This document shows, one piece after another, positions 56,085-64,000 of a stretch of 64,000 nt of DNA. Below the pieces are notes generated by a model. That model saw only the letters and a list, made by a program, of their open reading frames with translations, did no database searches and was not told the DNA's origin. A program made the position numbers and the translations under genes. The first letter of the stretch is position 1; each line of letters opens with the position of its first letter. The DNA comes from Pseudomonas triclosanedens (GTDB taxonomy: Bacteria; Pseudomonadota; Gammaproteobacteria; Pseudomonadales; Pseudomonadaceae), in the NCBI RefSeq assembly GCF_026686735.1, contig NZ_CP113432.1:3585001-3649000 (forward strand), in the 5' to 3' direction.

Positions 56085-56111
56085 AATAAAAAACCCGCCG
56101 AAGCGGGTTTT
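56085..56111 (-). terminator. Terminator after the moron-like gene
   Basis: AAAACCCGC/GCGGGTTTT with a TTCG loop, followed on the minus strand by further T. It lies between the moron-like gene and the tail chaperone gene, inside the structural operon. Confidence 0.82.
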
Positions 56112-56125
56112 AATGAAAGTGCTAG

Positions 56126-56830
56126 TCAGTAGGTTTTTATCGTTCCATCAGCGAACAGAACTTTGGTCAGCCTGAAGCTTGTTTTGATGTTCTGCTGTTC
56201 TGCATTCGCGAAGTCTTTATGCCGCTGGATGAACTGGTTGAAGTTTATAGTTCCCTGCCAAGACAACTTGGTCCCGGCTGACACCGGGTCATTTATAGCG
56301 ATCTTCGACGAAAGGATGTCGTTTCCAAGCAAGTCGGTGAACTCCAAAACCCCGTCAAACGCTCGTACATCCGCACCGGTGGAGTTCTCGAACAGCAGAT
56401 CCAAGGTAATCTTGTCGTCGCCATATTCGCCTTTGACGAAACCTTTTGAGATCAGAGAAACGGTGATCGGAGACGGCAAGCTCACAGGCTTCGCCGGCCG
56501 ATCGGCAGATTTTGGCACATCCGTCTTGCCACTAAAGATTCCCGCCAGTCCTTTGAAGGAGTCTTGGAAAGCACTTCGAATCTCATACTTCATGTGCTCG
56601 CGGCCAGCGAAATAGCCGATTACCAGACCAGCTACCAGGGCTAAGGCGATTTTTGCCCCAGCCGACACCGCCTTCACCGGTTGAACTACAGGCGCGGCAG
56701 GAAATGCCTGCGCGGCACCAGTATCTCGCGGCTGCAGCTTTGCGAAATACACACCACAGGCGGTGCATTTATCTGGGCTTTCTGTCGTCTCTTTCAGTGT
56801 CGGCTCATATCCACATTTCGGGCATTGCAT
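56126..56830 (-). CDS. Zinc-ribbon membrane protein, phage moron
   Basis: A protein of 234 residues from the ATG 56830 (MQCPKCGYEP). Two C-x2-C knuckles (CPKC, CTAC) form a zinc ribbon. They are followed by a linker, one membrane segment (AKIALALVAGLVIGYFAG) and a C-terminal beta-rich domain (about 125-234). It interrupts the tail gene order and has its own terminator, which is the usual sign of a moron. Its function is unknown; membrane-facing host modification is a guess. Confidence 0.75.
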   Translation of the reverse strand: MQCPKCGYEPTLKETTESPDKCTACGVYFAKLQPRDTGAAQAFPAAPVVQPVKAVSAGAKIALALVAGLVIGYFAGREHMKYEIRSAFQDSFKGLAGIFSGKTDVPKSADRPAKPVSLPSPITVSLISKGFVKGEYGDDKITLDLLFENSTGADVRAFDGVLEFTDLLGNDILSSKIAINDPVSAGTKLSWQGTINFNQFIQRHKDFANAEQQNIKTSFRLTKVLFADGTIKTY

Positions 56831-56884
56831 CGGTATCCCTCCCATTCGAGCTGGGTGGGACTGTACCCGAAAGCTACAGGCGCG

Positions 56885-57673
56885 TCAGGCCGCGTCGGTG
56901 TCCTGGACCTCCCAGGTCCACATGGCAGCCTCGCCCGGCTCGAAGATTTCGGGGTCAGGCAGGAGGCGGATCTGCACAGGGATGGTGCCGAAGTCGGTGC
57001 CCTGGTTCAGCGGCAGCCCGCCGTTCAGGCTGATGCGCGCATAGAAGCAGGTAATCCGGCGCTTCTCGCCGTCGCCACCTTCGTTGATCTGCTCGAACAT
57101 CACCCGGTAGAACTTCCGGCTGGTGGTGAAGGGTTTCACCACGTCGACGGTCGGGTAGCTGTAATCGATCTCGATGGGGAGCTTTTTCAGGCCGCCACCG
57201 ACAGGTGCCACGGTGGCATTGATCGCCGCAGCGAGGGTGCCGCCCTTCAAGATGCGGATGCCGCCAGGGGTAACCGAGTAATCGACGCCCTTCACGTACA
57301 CGGGCGTACCGCCGGCGCCGGTGACGCTGGTGACCACCAAGGGGATATGCGCCAGGCGGATGGTCCTGTCGACGTAGGCGTCGTGGTGTTCCGGCTCGGT
57401 GACCGTGCCGGACGGTACCTTTTCAACCGAGCCGTACAGCAGCACGGCGGCGCCGGCCGGCGAGAAGTCCACCGCCTCGCCGGTGATGTTGATCGCCGAG
57501 TTGGCAGTCACGCCATCCAGCTCGGGCAAGCCCAGGCGTGTCGGGTCAGGAATGTTGATCTCGGTGCTGTCCGGTTCTGCGCTGGTGGTCTGCAGCTTGA
57601 ACAGCTCCTCGAAGACATGCGACGGGTACGGGGCGACGCTGGTGCGACCGCGGAACAGTTGCGTGTAGAGCAT
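56885..57673 (-). CDS. Major tail tube protein
   Basis: A protein of 262 residues starting MLYTQLFRGRTSV. It is beta-rich, with YVKGVDYSVTPGGIRIL and a C-terminal IPVQIRLLPDP segment, consistent with siphophage tail-tube proteins. It lies between the head-tail connector block and the tail chaperones. Confidence 0.75.
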   Translation of the reverse strand: MLYTQLFRGRTSVAPYPSHVFEELFKLQTTSAEPDSTEINIPDPTRLGLPELDGVTANSAINITGEAVDFSPAGAAVLLYGSVEKVPSGTVTEPEHHDAYVDRTIRLAHIPLVVTSVTGAGGTPVYVKGVDYSVTPGGIRILKGGTLAAAINATVAPVGGGLKKLPIEIDYSYPTVDVVKPFTTSRKFYRVMFEQINEGGDGEKRRITCFYARISLNGGLPLNQGTDFGTIPVQIRLLPDPEIFEPGEAAMWTWEVQDTDAA

Positions 57674-57699
57674 TGGTCTCTCCTGTGGCCTGCGGCCGA

Positions 57700-58140
57700 T
57701 CAGTTGTAGTTCTCGACGTAGGCAACGCCGATGGTGATGGTGATGTTGTGGGTGTCCCGGCCCTCACCTGCGTACTGTGGAACGGCGTCATCCTGGTCCT
57801 CGATGAGTCCAGGGAAACGTCCGTCGAAATCGTCGCGGCCAAAGCCGAGGGCGCGAAGGACATCAACATGGATGTTGTCCAGATCAGCCTCTTCCGCGCT
57901 CTTGCCGAACACGGCCTCAATCTCGAACGTGCGCACCCGCGAGGCCTGAGTCTTCGCCGCCCCCGTGCGGGAGTCGGTGGCCGTCCTGACCAGCAGGTAC
58001 GGCATGGGAGCCTTGTCCCGCGCTCGCTCGGTCGGTCCGTAAACTCTGTCGATGGCGGTGAAGTAACCGTTTTCCGGGCGAATCTCGCCCAGCCGCTCGC
58101 GCAAGGCCTTGGCGACCTCGCTGGCTTTCGTGGATGACAT
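57700..58140 (-). CDS. Tail terminator-like protein
   Basis: A protein of 146 residues from the ATG 58140 (MSSTKASEVAKALRERLG). It has an N-terminal helix, then PYLLVRTATD and a C-terminal ITIGVAYVENYN strand. Size, fold pattern and place before the tail tube fit a lambda gpU-like tail terminator. Confidence 0.65.
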   Translation of the reverse strand: MSSTKASEVAKALRERLGEIRPENGYFTAIDRVYGPTERARDKAPMPYLLVRTATDSRTGAAKTQASRVRTFEIEAVFGKSAEEADLDNIHVDVLRALGFGRDDFDGRFPGLIEDQDDAVPQYAGEGRDTHNITITIGVAYVENYN

Positions 58141-58147
58141 GGTGGCC

Positions 58148-58741
58148 TCAGTGGTATTTGGCGAGCTCTCGGCGCATTCGGCGCTCGAACTCTTGCTGCA
58201 AGAAGGCGTTGGTCCAGTTGATGGTCGTTGCACCACTCAGTTGCTTGAACCAGTAGGCGATACTCGGTCCCTGAGCGAGCCGGCGCCTATCCCATTCATA
58301 GCGGTAGTCGCGGCGCCTCCCGCTCCGCGTGGTGGTTCTCTTCTCGCTGCGCGTAGCCCACGGGAGCTTTCCTTTGCTCGACGGGTTCACGAAGCCGGCA
58401 GCCACCTTCTTTCCGTGCGGACCGCGCACCCAGATGACTCCCCGTGTGTCATTTATCCGGTCGAAGCCCCACGACTTGTAGTTGAGCACCAGCACCCCTG
58501 ACGATGACGGAATCACCCGCGCGTTGAGGCGTTTGGTGTTGGCCCGCTTGATCTTCATTCGGTCATTGAGAAATTGCCGGCGCATGAACGTACCGAGCAA
58601 CTGGCGCACGTACCGCTCGCGCCGCGCTGCGGTGGCAGTCGCATTCAGCGCTCCTCGAATGACTGGGTCAACGCTCCGCCCCTGAGCGGCGAGCTGGGCG
58701 CGTGCCTTCTCCTGACCAACGAGCCGAACAGCCCGGATCAT
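58148..58741 (-). CDS. HK97 gp10/gpZ-like minor tail protein
   Basis: A protein of 197 residues from the ATG 58741, which overlaps the upstream stop (ATGA). It is strongly basic, with an N-terminal helix (LVGQEKARAQLAAQGRSVD) and arginine-rich middle, typical of gp10/gpZ-type tail completion proteins. Confidence 0.7.
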   Translation of the reverse strand: MIRAVRLVGQEKARAQLAAQGRSVDPVIRGALNATATAARRERYVRQLLGTFMRRQFLNDRMKIKRANTKRLNARVIPSSSGVLVLNYKSWGFDRINDTRGVIWVRGPHGKKVAAGFVNPSSKGKLPWATRSEKRTTTRSGRRRDYRYEWDRRRLAQGPSIAYWFKQLSGATTINWTNAFLQQEFERRMRRELAKYH

Positions 58742-59289
58742 TGCATTCGCTCCAGCCACACCCCGCGCACGATCCCGTCATCGGTGCCGCTGGCGTAATC
58801 GGTCACCACGTAGTCGACGCCGGCCACCACCAGATGCTCGTCAACCTGCACGCGGCCGGTTTCAATCAGCGCCACTTCCGCGCGAATGCGGTACGTGGTG
58901 GCCTGGCCAAGATCGTCACTGGACTGCGCGTCATAGTTCATGAACACCCGGCAGGCGCGCGGCGCAGCACCATCAGGCCGGTACTCCCCCGGCTCGCCGA
59001 TGAGCTCGGTAGCGGTGATCGCCAACTCGGCACGCCGGCCAGTGAAGTCACGGGCGCTGTCGATATGGAACAGGCGGCCATCAGCGAGCAGGTAACGCCC
59101 CTGCTGGATGCGAGCATCCCACCATGCGCGGATCGCGATTTTCGAAGGGCTGCGCAGACCGGAAGGGAATGGCGGCTCGGCCTCTTCCTTGGTCTGGATG
59201 CCGCACCAGATCCAATCAAGTTTGCAGGCCACCAGGTCAGCGTCCAGCTTCAGCAGGTTAGCCGGTGTATCGAGGTTACCTGCGCGCAT
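58738..59289 (-). CDS. Head-tail joining protein
   Basis: A protein of 183 residues. It contains RYLLADGRLFHIDSARDFTGRRAELAITATEL, matching the pattern of phage head-tail adaptor (head-closure) proteins. It stands in the expected place between the head connector and the tail completion protein. Confidence 0.65.
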   Translation of the reverse strand: MRAGNLDTPANLLKLDADLVACKLDWIWCGIQTKEEAEPPFPSGLRSPSKIAIRAWWDARIQQGRYLLADGRLFHIDSARDFTGRRAELAITATELIGEPGEYRPDGAAPRACRVFMNYDAQSSDDLGQATTYRIRAEVALIETGRVQVDEHLVVAGVDYVVTDYASGTDDGIVRGVWLERMQ

Positions 59290-59292
59290 GAC

Positions 59293-59478
59293 TTACTCCG
59301 ACTTCTCGACCAGGACCTGCGACCTCACCGCCTTCGCGGTGGGCTTCTTCGCATTCGGATCGCGCGCTTTTCCTTCTTCGATCAGGGCGGCGGCGTCTTC
59401 CGTCGTGGTATCGAACGACTCTCCGGGCTGAATCAGCTTGCCGCCGCGGTACACGGGTTGAATAGCGTTGAGTTTCAT
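59293..59478 (-). CDS. Small phage protein, 61 residues
   Basis: Starts at the ATG 59478 (MKLNAIQPVYRGGKLIQPGE), preceded by AGGAGC. The G-G-K-x-x-x-P-G-E-x-F and ALIEEGKA patterns are common in small proteins of phage connector regions. Role unknown. Confidence 0.65.
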   Translation of the reverse strand: MKLNAIQPVYRGGKLIQPGESFDTTTEDAAALIEEGKARDPNAKKPTAKAVRSQVLVEKSE

Positions 59479-59508
59479 GGATTGCTCCTTCAAGAGATGG
59501 CGTCACCG

Positions 59509-59829
59509 TTAGCGCACGTTGATCCAGCGATGCGGCTCCCAGAGGTACTGGGTCGCCATCGGAAGTTCTGAGGTTATGGTGCCGATCACTACCGACTCAC
59601 GGTTGGAGTACCAATGCGCGATGAGCAGCAATGCCCCGCGACGAATGGAACCAGTCATGTGAATGGCGTTGCCGACCGGGTCCGGCAACTGCGCGTCGGC
59701 AGCCACCAGAGTCCGATTGGTGCGGGCATTGAAGGCGTCGACAGCATCGGTGATCAGGTCTTGGATGTAGGCGTCATCCTCGGAGTGACGCACCCGCAGA
59801 TGCGCCTTGACCACCGCCAGGTCAATCAT
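59509..59829 (-). CDS. Head-tail connector protein (HK97 gp6-like)
   Basis: A protein of 106 residues from the ATG 59829 (MIDLAVVKAHLRVRHSEDDAY). The L-x-x-V-K-x-H-L-R-V...ED-x-Y-I start is the hallmark of gp6-type connectors. It overlaps the upstream gene by 8 bp. Confidence 0.82.
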   Translation of the reverse strand: MIDLAVVKAHLRVRHSEDDAYIQDLITDAVDAFNARTNRTLVAADAQLPDPVGNAIHMTGSIRRGALLLIAHWYSNRESVVIGTITSELPMATQYLWEPHRWINVR

Positions 59830-60100
59830 TTCTCGGAACCAGGGCCTGCAGCGCCTTCTTGTTTGCGCCAGCATCAAAGGCGATGCCCTTGGCAGTGAGC
59901 CACTCCTTCAGCGCCGGAACGCCCATCTTCAGCGGATTGGTTTCGGTGCCAGCACCATCGACCAGCCAGGCCACCTGCAGGTGCTCCACGGCCACCAACG
60001 CGCAGCGCTCGGACACCTCCTGTTCACCGGCCTCGACAATGACGACCTCATTGCCATCTGGAGAGAAGGGAAAAGCCTCCTCGACGTGAATCAAAGGCAT
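59822..60100 (-). CDS. Small phage head protein, 92 residues
   Basis: Starts at the ATG 60100 (MPLIHVEEAFPFSPDG), with GGAGG upstream. The C-terminus (VPALKEWLTAKGIAFDAGANKKALQALV) looks like a small helix-extension-helix (SAP/LEM-like) fold. It lies just after the capsid gene. Role unknown. Confidence 0.65.
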   Translation of the reverse strand: MPLIHVEEAFPFSPDGNEVVIVEAGEQEVSERCALVAVEHLQVAWLVDGAGTETNPLKMGVPALKEWLTAKGIAFDAGANKKALQALVPRND

Positions 60101-60147
60101 AGCGAATTCCTCCAGGGGAGTGGCCGACCGAAGCCGGCCACCCCGTG

Positions 60148-61350
60148 TTAGGCAGCGGACAAGGTCAGGACCTTGATTGCCTGGGAGTCGACGAGCATGC
60201 CGCCGACGCGCTTGGTGGTGTAGAAGCCCACATAGGGCTTGTTGGTGTAGGGGTCGCGGAGCACGCGGGTACCGATGCGATCCACGATGGTGTAACCGCG
60301 CTTGAAGTCGCCGAACAACAGCGCGTTGGCGTCGGCGGCGATATCCGGCATGTCCTCGTTCTCGGTGATGCCGTAGCCGAGGAGACTGGAGGGTTGGCCA
60401 ACCTCCAGGCCAGGACGCCACAGGTAGTTTCCTTCGGCGTCCTTCAGCTTGCGGGTGTAGGCCACGCTCAGGTTGTTCATCATCCACGTGGCATTCATGC
60501 GGTAACCAGCCTTGAGGGCATGTACCAGATCGATCAGCTTGTCGCCGTTGAAGGCGCCGGCGGTGCCGCTGATCAACTTCTGCAGGGTGCCGTAGGGGCG
60601 GGTCTTGTCGGTGGTGAGCGCCAACGGGTATGCCAGCACGCCTTTCGGCTTGTTGGTACCGTTGCCCAGCAAGAAAGCGTTGCCTTCCATCTCGGAGAAC
60701 TCGCGGGCGACTTCGCCGTTCAGCCAGCCCTCAGCGTCGAAGAACATGTCATCGAGACTGGTTTGGGTAGCTTGCGGGTTGGCGTAGAGTTCGCCCATGA
60801 AGGCGGCGATTTGTGCCAGGGTCGGGGTGTTGGTTTCCGGGCGCGGCGAGGTTTCGCCGACCCAGCCAGCACCAGCGCCGCCCAGGTTCACCAGCTTCTT
60901 GTAATCCGGGGTGCCGACGGTGATCTGGTTGCACACCTGGCGCATCGGCGACTCGTCGCGCAGCAGTTCGATAATATTGCGGTCGAGTTCCTCGGGGACG
61001 GCGTAACCACCATCCGCATCGACGCCGATCTGGAGCGCCTTGGCCTGCAACTCGCCCAGGCCGGTGTCGACGCCCTTGCGCACGAACTGCATGAACGCGG
61101 CCTTGTGCTCGCTCGCGGCCTTGGTGCCGGTTCCATCTGGGCGCTTCATGCCGGCAAGTTCCTTCTCCAGCGCGCCTTTCAGGTCATCGAGCTCACCGAG
61201 CTTTTCGTTCAGGCCTTCCACCTGCTCGACCAATTTGGCCTTCTCGGATTCCAGGGCCTCGACGCGCTTGTCGTTCTTCTGCTTGAACTCATCGAACTTG
61301 GCGCCGAGCTCCTCGGCTACCTGTTTCACATCTTGGATATCAGCGGGCAT
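60148..61350 (-). CDS. Major capsid protein, HK97 family
   Basis: A protein of 400 residues. An N-terminal coiled-coil scaffolding (delta) domain at about residues 1-70 is rich in K and E. The HK97 fold follows, with GGYAVPEELDRNIIEL, GNGTNKPKGVLAYP and a C-terminal GYTIVDRIGTRVLRDPYTNKPYVGFY-like region. The prohead protease encoded upstream would remove the delta domain. Confidence 0.93.
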   Translation of the reverse strand: MPADIQDVKQVAEELGAKFDEFKQKNDKRVEALESEKAKLVEQVEGLNEKLGELDDLKGALEKELAGMKRPDGTGTKAASEHKAAFMQFVRKGVDTGLGELQAKALQIGVDADGGYAVPEELDRNIIELLRDESPMRQVCNQITVGTPDYKKLVNLGGAGAGWVGETSPRPETNTPTLAQIAAFMGELYANPQATQTSLDDMFFDAEGWLNGEVAREFSEMEGNAFLLGNGTNKPKGVLAYPLALTTDKTRPYGTLQKLISGTAGAFNGDKLIDLVHALKAGYRMNATWMMNNLSVAYTRKLKDAEGNYLWRPGLEVGQPSSLLGYGITENEDMPDIAADANALLFGDFKRGYTIVDRIGTRVLRDPYTNKPYVGFYTTKRVGGMLVDSQAIKVLTLSAA

Positions 61351-61360
61351 GGGGTTCTCC

Positions 61361-62014
61361 TCACATGCGATTCATTAGGGATTTCAGGGAGTCGAGCGCG
61401 GCGCCGGCATCCGCATCACGCGGGCAGGCAGCGCTATAGCCTTTGGCCATGAATGCCTTGGCTTGGGAGCCAGAGAACCCAACCTCGCGCAGGGCTCGCT
61501 CCACCTTGCTCGGCGGCGGCGTCTCGCCGCGCGCCAGCAGACTTTTCACGTCGGAGATTCGGGCCTCATCATTGGCCGGGAAGGTGACCAGAGAGACTTC
61601 CCAGAGGTCGATAGCCTTCAGCAGCCAGATGCCCTTCTCCTTGTCGTATTCGTAGTCGTCGAGCATGTAGCCGATCGACAAGCCGGACAGGCTGCCGGCC
61701 TTCATATGTGCGTGTGCGCGCTTGGCCAACGGGTCGTCGTCGATCAGTAAACGGCCCTTCACATAGAGGCCGTTCTCGTCTTCGCGCATCTCGGTGTAGG
61801 GGCCAAGTGGTTCGGCACTGTCGTGTTGCCAGAGCATGGCCGGCAGCCGACCTTTCTCCTTCCAGCGAGCCAACGAGGCCTCGAAAGCGCCACGCACCAC
61901 TACATCGCCGTAGCTGTCCACCACGCCGAACACCGACCCGTAGCCTTCGAACTCGCCCGTGTCGCTTACCGACTTGATGGTGAGCGGCACATCAAGGCGT
62001 TGTTTTGTCAGCAT
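61361..62014 (-). CDS. HK97-type prohead protease
   Basis: A protein of 217 residues. Typical features are GEFEGYGSVFGVVDSYGDVV, the catalytic histidine in LWQHD and the serine in SLSGLSIGY. GGAGG precedes the start, which overlaps the portal gene. It processes the capsid precursor. Confidence 0.92.
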   Translation of the reverse strand: MLTKQRLDVPLTIKSVSDTGEFEGYGSVFGVVDSYGDVVVRGAFEASLARWKEKGRLPAMLWQHDSAEPLGPYTEMREDENGLYVKGRLLIDDDPLAKRAHAHMKAGSLSGLSIGYMLDDYEYDKEKGIWLLKAIDLWEVSLVTFPANDEARISDVKSLLARGETPPPSKVERALREVGFSGSQAKAFMAKGYSAACPRDADAGAALDSLKSLMNRM

Positions 62015-63215
62015 CGGGTGCCTCCGGATTGGTGGTCATGTTGATTGGTGTCAGGTAGATGTCGCCGCCTTCGCGGGGGTTGTAGTCCTCCAGCTCGCGG
62101 CAATCGTTCGGGCTGAGGATTCCCCACTGGATCCCCTTGCCGTACGACTCGTAACGCCCCTTGAGGTCGCCGCGCATCAAGGCCCCGGCATTGAACTTCG
62201 CGAAGTGCGTTTTCCTGTCCGTCTTACTGAGAAGACCAACCCGGATGCGCGATTCGATCCGGGTCAGGATCGGCACGAGCGCGTAGTTCACGAAGCTCAT
62301 GCCCATCTGTTCCATGTTGTTCATGGTCATCTTGTCGAGACTCGCCACCAGGTGGGGCGGCACCCGAAAGAGACCGCAGAGCTGCGCATCGGTCAGCTTT
62401 CTCGACTCGATGAACTGCGTGTCCTGGGCGTTGAGACTGATCGGCTTCCAGTCCAGCCCCATCTCCAGAATCATCGGCTTGTAGGCGTTGGCCGTGCCCA
62501 TGTGCTCGCTCTGGAACTGCTCCGATAGGCGCGTAAACGCTTCGTCCGACAGGGTCTGATCAGTCTTGAGCACCCCTGACGTGACGGCGCCGTTCGAGAA
62601 GAGCTTCGATGCGTGCCGCTCCATAGCCTGACCGAGGCCGATGGCCTGGCGCGCATAGGCGATGGGATTCAGGCCGTTGAGGCCATCCAGGGTGAAAAGC
62701 CGAACGTGCCAGATCTCATCCTGAGTCAGCGTCTGGGTGCCGTTCTTGAAATCAACCTGGTACTCCACCGTCCAGTCATCTTTCAGCTTGGGCGTGACGG
62801 ATGCCGGGTTGATCGGCAGCAGCTCCACCACGTTGCCCAATGCCATGACCTTGTAGGCGTAGAAGTTGCCACGCAGGCACAGGCAGACCACGAGCAGCTC
62901 CCAGAACTCCTGGGCGGTCATGTAGTCGTTGGGCGCCACTGCAAGCACGTCATACAGCCGATTGGCGAACGCCGGTAGGCGCTCGCGCTCGGTCTGCTTG
63001 AACAGTCGGCACGGCAGCATCCCGACTGACTCCGCCAGCACCCGAACGCAGTTGAAAACGACCGTCTGCTGCATCGCGGTGGTGGTGGTCACCCGCTGCC
63101 CTGACTCGGTTTCGTAGGCAACACCAAGGACTTGGGCGAGCTTCTCTGGCGTGTCGATGATCAGCGGGTCGGAGCCCTTGCCGAACCATTGGCCCAGCTT
63201 TTTGAGAATTCCCAT
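61992..63215 (-). CDS. Portal protein, HK97 family
   Basis: A protein of 407 residues from the ATG 63215 ([12 protein letters not shown]), which overlaps the terminase stop (TAATG). It contains VVFNCVRVLAESVGMLP, GNFYAYKV, LNGLNPIAYARQAIG and LCGLFRVPPHLV, all typical of the HK97 portal family. It forms the dodecameric DNA entry channel. Confidence 0.92.
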   Translation of the reverse strand: MGILKKLGQWFGKGSDPLIIDTPEKLAQVLGVAYETESGQRVTTTTAMQQTVVFNCVRVLAESVGMLPCRLFKQTERERLPAFANRLYDVLAVAPNDYMTAQEFWELLVVCLCLRGNFYAYKVMALGNVVELLPINPASVTPKLKDDWTVEYQVDFKNGTQTLTQDEIWHVRLFTLDGLNGLNPIAYARQAIGLGQAMERHASKLFSNGAVTSGVLKTDQTLSDEAFTRLSEQFQSEHMGTANAYKPMILEMGLDWKPISLNAQDTQFIESRKLTDAQLCGLFRVPPHLVASLDKMTMNNMEQMGMSFVNYALVPILTRIESRIRVGLLSKTDRKTHFAKFNAGALMRGDLKGRYESYGKGIQWGILSPNDCRELEDYNPREGGDIYLTPINMTTNPEAPDADKTTP

Positions 63216-64000
63216 TAGAGCTTCCTGATACCGTGCTTCACGATGTGGTCGGAGAGGGTTTCTTCCGGCGGCTCCTGCGCGACCACGCGCCCAATGGCCA
63301 TGATCAGCGCCACGGCACCGTCGATTTTGTTGTCTTCGCCTTGCTTGATTGGGCGCACGACATCGTCGTTTCCGGGCAAGAACTTCCCGATCACGTTCCC
63401 CATGCACCAGGTCATGATTGGGTTGCCGTCGTGGTGGAACCGGCCCGAGGCGATTGCCGCCTCCAGCTCCTTCATCGGGGAGCTCATGTTCGTGTAGTTC
63501 TGGGTGATGACCACGGGGTTCAGCCCCTCGTCATCCAGTTCGTGGCTGAGGCCAGTGGCACCGAACGGGTCGATTGGGCTTTCACGAACCGGGCTGATTG
63601 AGTTCGCCTCCAGGGTCTCCGCGAGGATTTCGCGGTAATCCACTTCTGCCCCTGATGTGGCGTACAGGTAGCCGGAGTTGAGCCAAGCCTGGAAGCGCTC
63701 GGCCATGCGCTTGTTGTCTTCGTCGTAGACGCGATCCTCTGGGACCCAGAAGCGCGGCGCTACGCAGTAGTAGTGCCGTAGGCCATCGATCTCCCGCCAG
63801 AAGAGCCTGGCCATGCTGTTCAGGTCGAGCTTGCGCGCCAGGTCAAGGCCGAGCACACACTCCTCACCGGCGAACTGCTCCAGCGTCAGCGATTTGTCCT
63901 CGCAGGCCTTCCACAGGACCATGTTGAAGAAGCCGGTCTTCGCCGATACCCATACGTTCAAGTGCTTCGTCTTGAACGTGTTGGTGAAGCGTGGCGAGCG
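63215..64000 (-). CDS. Terminase large subunit, N-terminus beyond window
   Basis: The frame stays open to the last base, so only the C-terminal 261 residues are seen. It covers the RNase H-like nuclease domain: the first acidic residue in [18 protein letters not shown], a middle segment ([17 protein letters not shown]) and the last acidic residue in [15 protein letters not shown]. The ATPase half lies beyond 64 kb. It cuts and packages phage DNA. Confidence 0.9.
   Translation of the reverse strand, partial: RSPRFTNTFKTKHLNVWVSAKTGFFNMVLWKACEDKSLTLEQFAGEECVLGLDLARKLDLNSMARLFWREIDGLRHYYCVAPRFWVPEDRVYDEDNKRMAERFQAWLNSGYLYATSGAEVDYREILAETLEANSISPVRESPIDPFGATGLSHELDDEGLNPVVITQNYTNMSSPMKELEAAIASGRFHHDGNPIMTWCMGNVIGKFLPGNDDVVRPIKQGEDNKIDGAVALIMAIGRVVAQEPPEETLSDHIVKHGIRKL

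Larger units (their letters stand above)
42994..64000. mobile_element. HK97-type siphophage prophage, right end outside window
   Basis: Starts at the tRNA-Ser junction and includes an SRAP gene, a lysis cassette and a complete head and tail module, nearly all on the minus strand. The order, read right to left, is terminase large subunit, portal, protease, capsid, connectors, tail tube, chaperones, tape measure, tail tip, fibre and lysis, as in HK97/lambda-like siphophages. No integrase or repressor is in the window; they should lie beyond 64 kb near the intact tRNA-Ser. Confidence 0.92.

Noticed and set aside
60145..61452. Open frame of 435 codons on the plus strand
   Set aside because: Antisense to the major capsid protein, which is unmistakable.

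Overview
The window reads as a Pseudomonas chromosome. Its only resident stretch is pgsA, uvrC and gacA with a tRNA-Gly(GCC), an order and sequence typical of the genus. My guess, from residue-level resemblance only, is the stutzeri group. Two mobile elements flank this stretch: an integrative and conjugative element (ICE) on the left (1 to about 38.81 kb, continuing off the left edge) and a tailed prophage on the right (about 42.99 to 64.0 kb, continuing off the right edge).

The ICE belongs to the clc/PAGI-2-like family. Positions 1-15.5 kb hold its conjugation genes: the TIGR03749/03752/03751 proteins, a VirB4-like ATPase, a DsbA-like protein, a RadC-like protein, the TIGR03757/03756/03755 proteins, a TraG-N-like protein and a DUF3742 protein. 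A RES-type toxin-antitoxin pair and a MobH relaxase follow. The P4-type tyrosine integrase (36.6-38.6 kb) lies next to the tRNA-Gly whose 3' end is the attachment site. Between the relaxase and the integrase region is about 19 kb of cargo.

The cargo is a fluoride-resistance island and is the most interesting part. Three fluoride (crcB-motif) riboswitches can be read directly, at 20.4, 25.8 and 31.7 kb. The first precedes two MutS-like ATPases, a prenyltransferase-fold protein and a voltage-gated-type K+ channel. The second precedes two DUF190 proteins around a CrcB/Fluc fluoride channel, a histidine phosphatase and a P-type proton ATPase. The third precedes a CLC-F fluoride/proton antiporter and an enolase, the classical fluoride target, with a divergent phosphoglycerate mutase nearby. 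The combination suggests export of fluoride, maintenance of the proton and K+ gradients, and replacement of fluoride-sensitive glycolytic enzymes. Upstream of it is a second, apparently separate regulon: an alkaline phosphatase, UppP, a COG4280 membrane protein and an RpiR/HexR-like regulator share four copies of a 15-bp operator.

The prophage is inserted in a tRNA-Ser(UGA) gene, and only the tRNA 3' half remains at this end. An SRAP (YedK-type) gene sits at the edge. A lysis cassette and a complete HK97-type siphophage head-tail module follow, all read leftwards, running from the terminase large subunit at the right edge to an S74-chaperoned tail fibre. The tail-assembly chaperone carries a clear -1 programmed frameshift site. 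A separately terminated extra gene (moron) lies between the tail tube and the chaperone genes.

Three structures stand out: the shared alternative hairpin of the three riboswitches, a C-terminal module of the ICE integrase that is homologous to the antitoxin of the element's own RES system, and the paired MutS-like ATPases under fluoride control.
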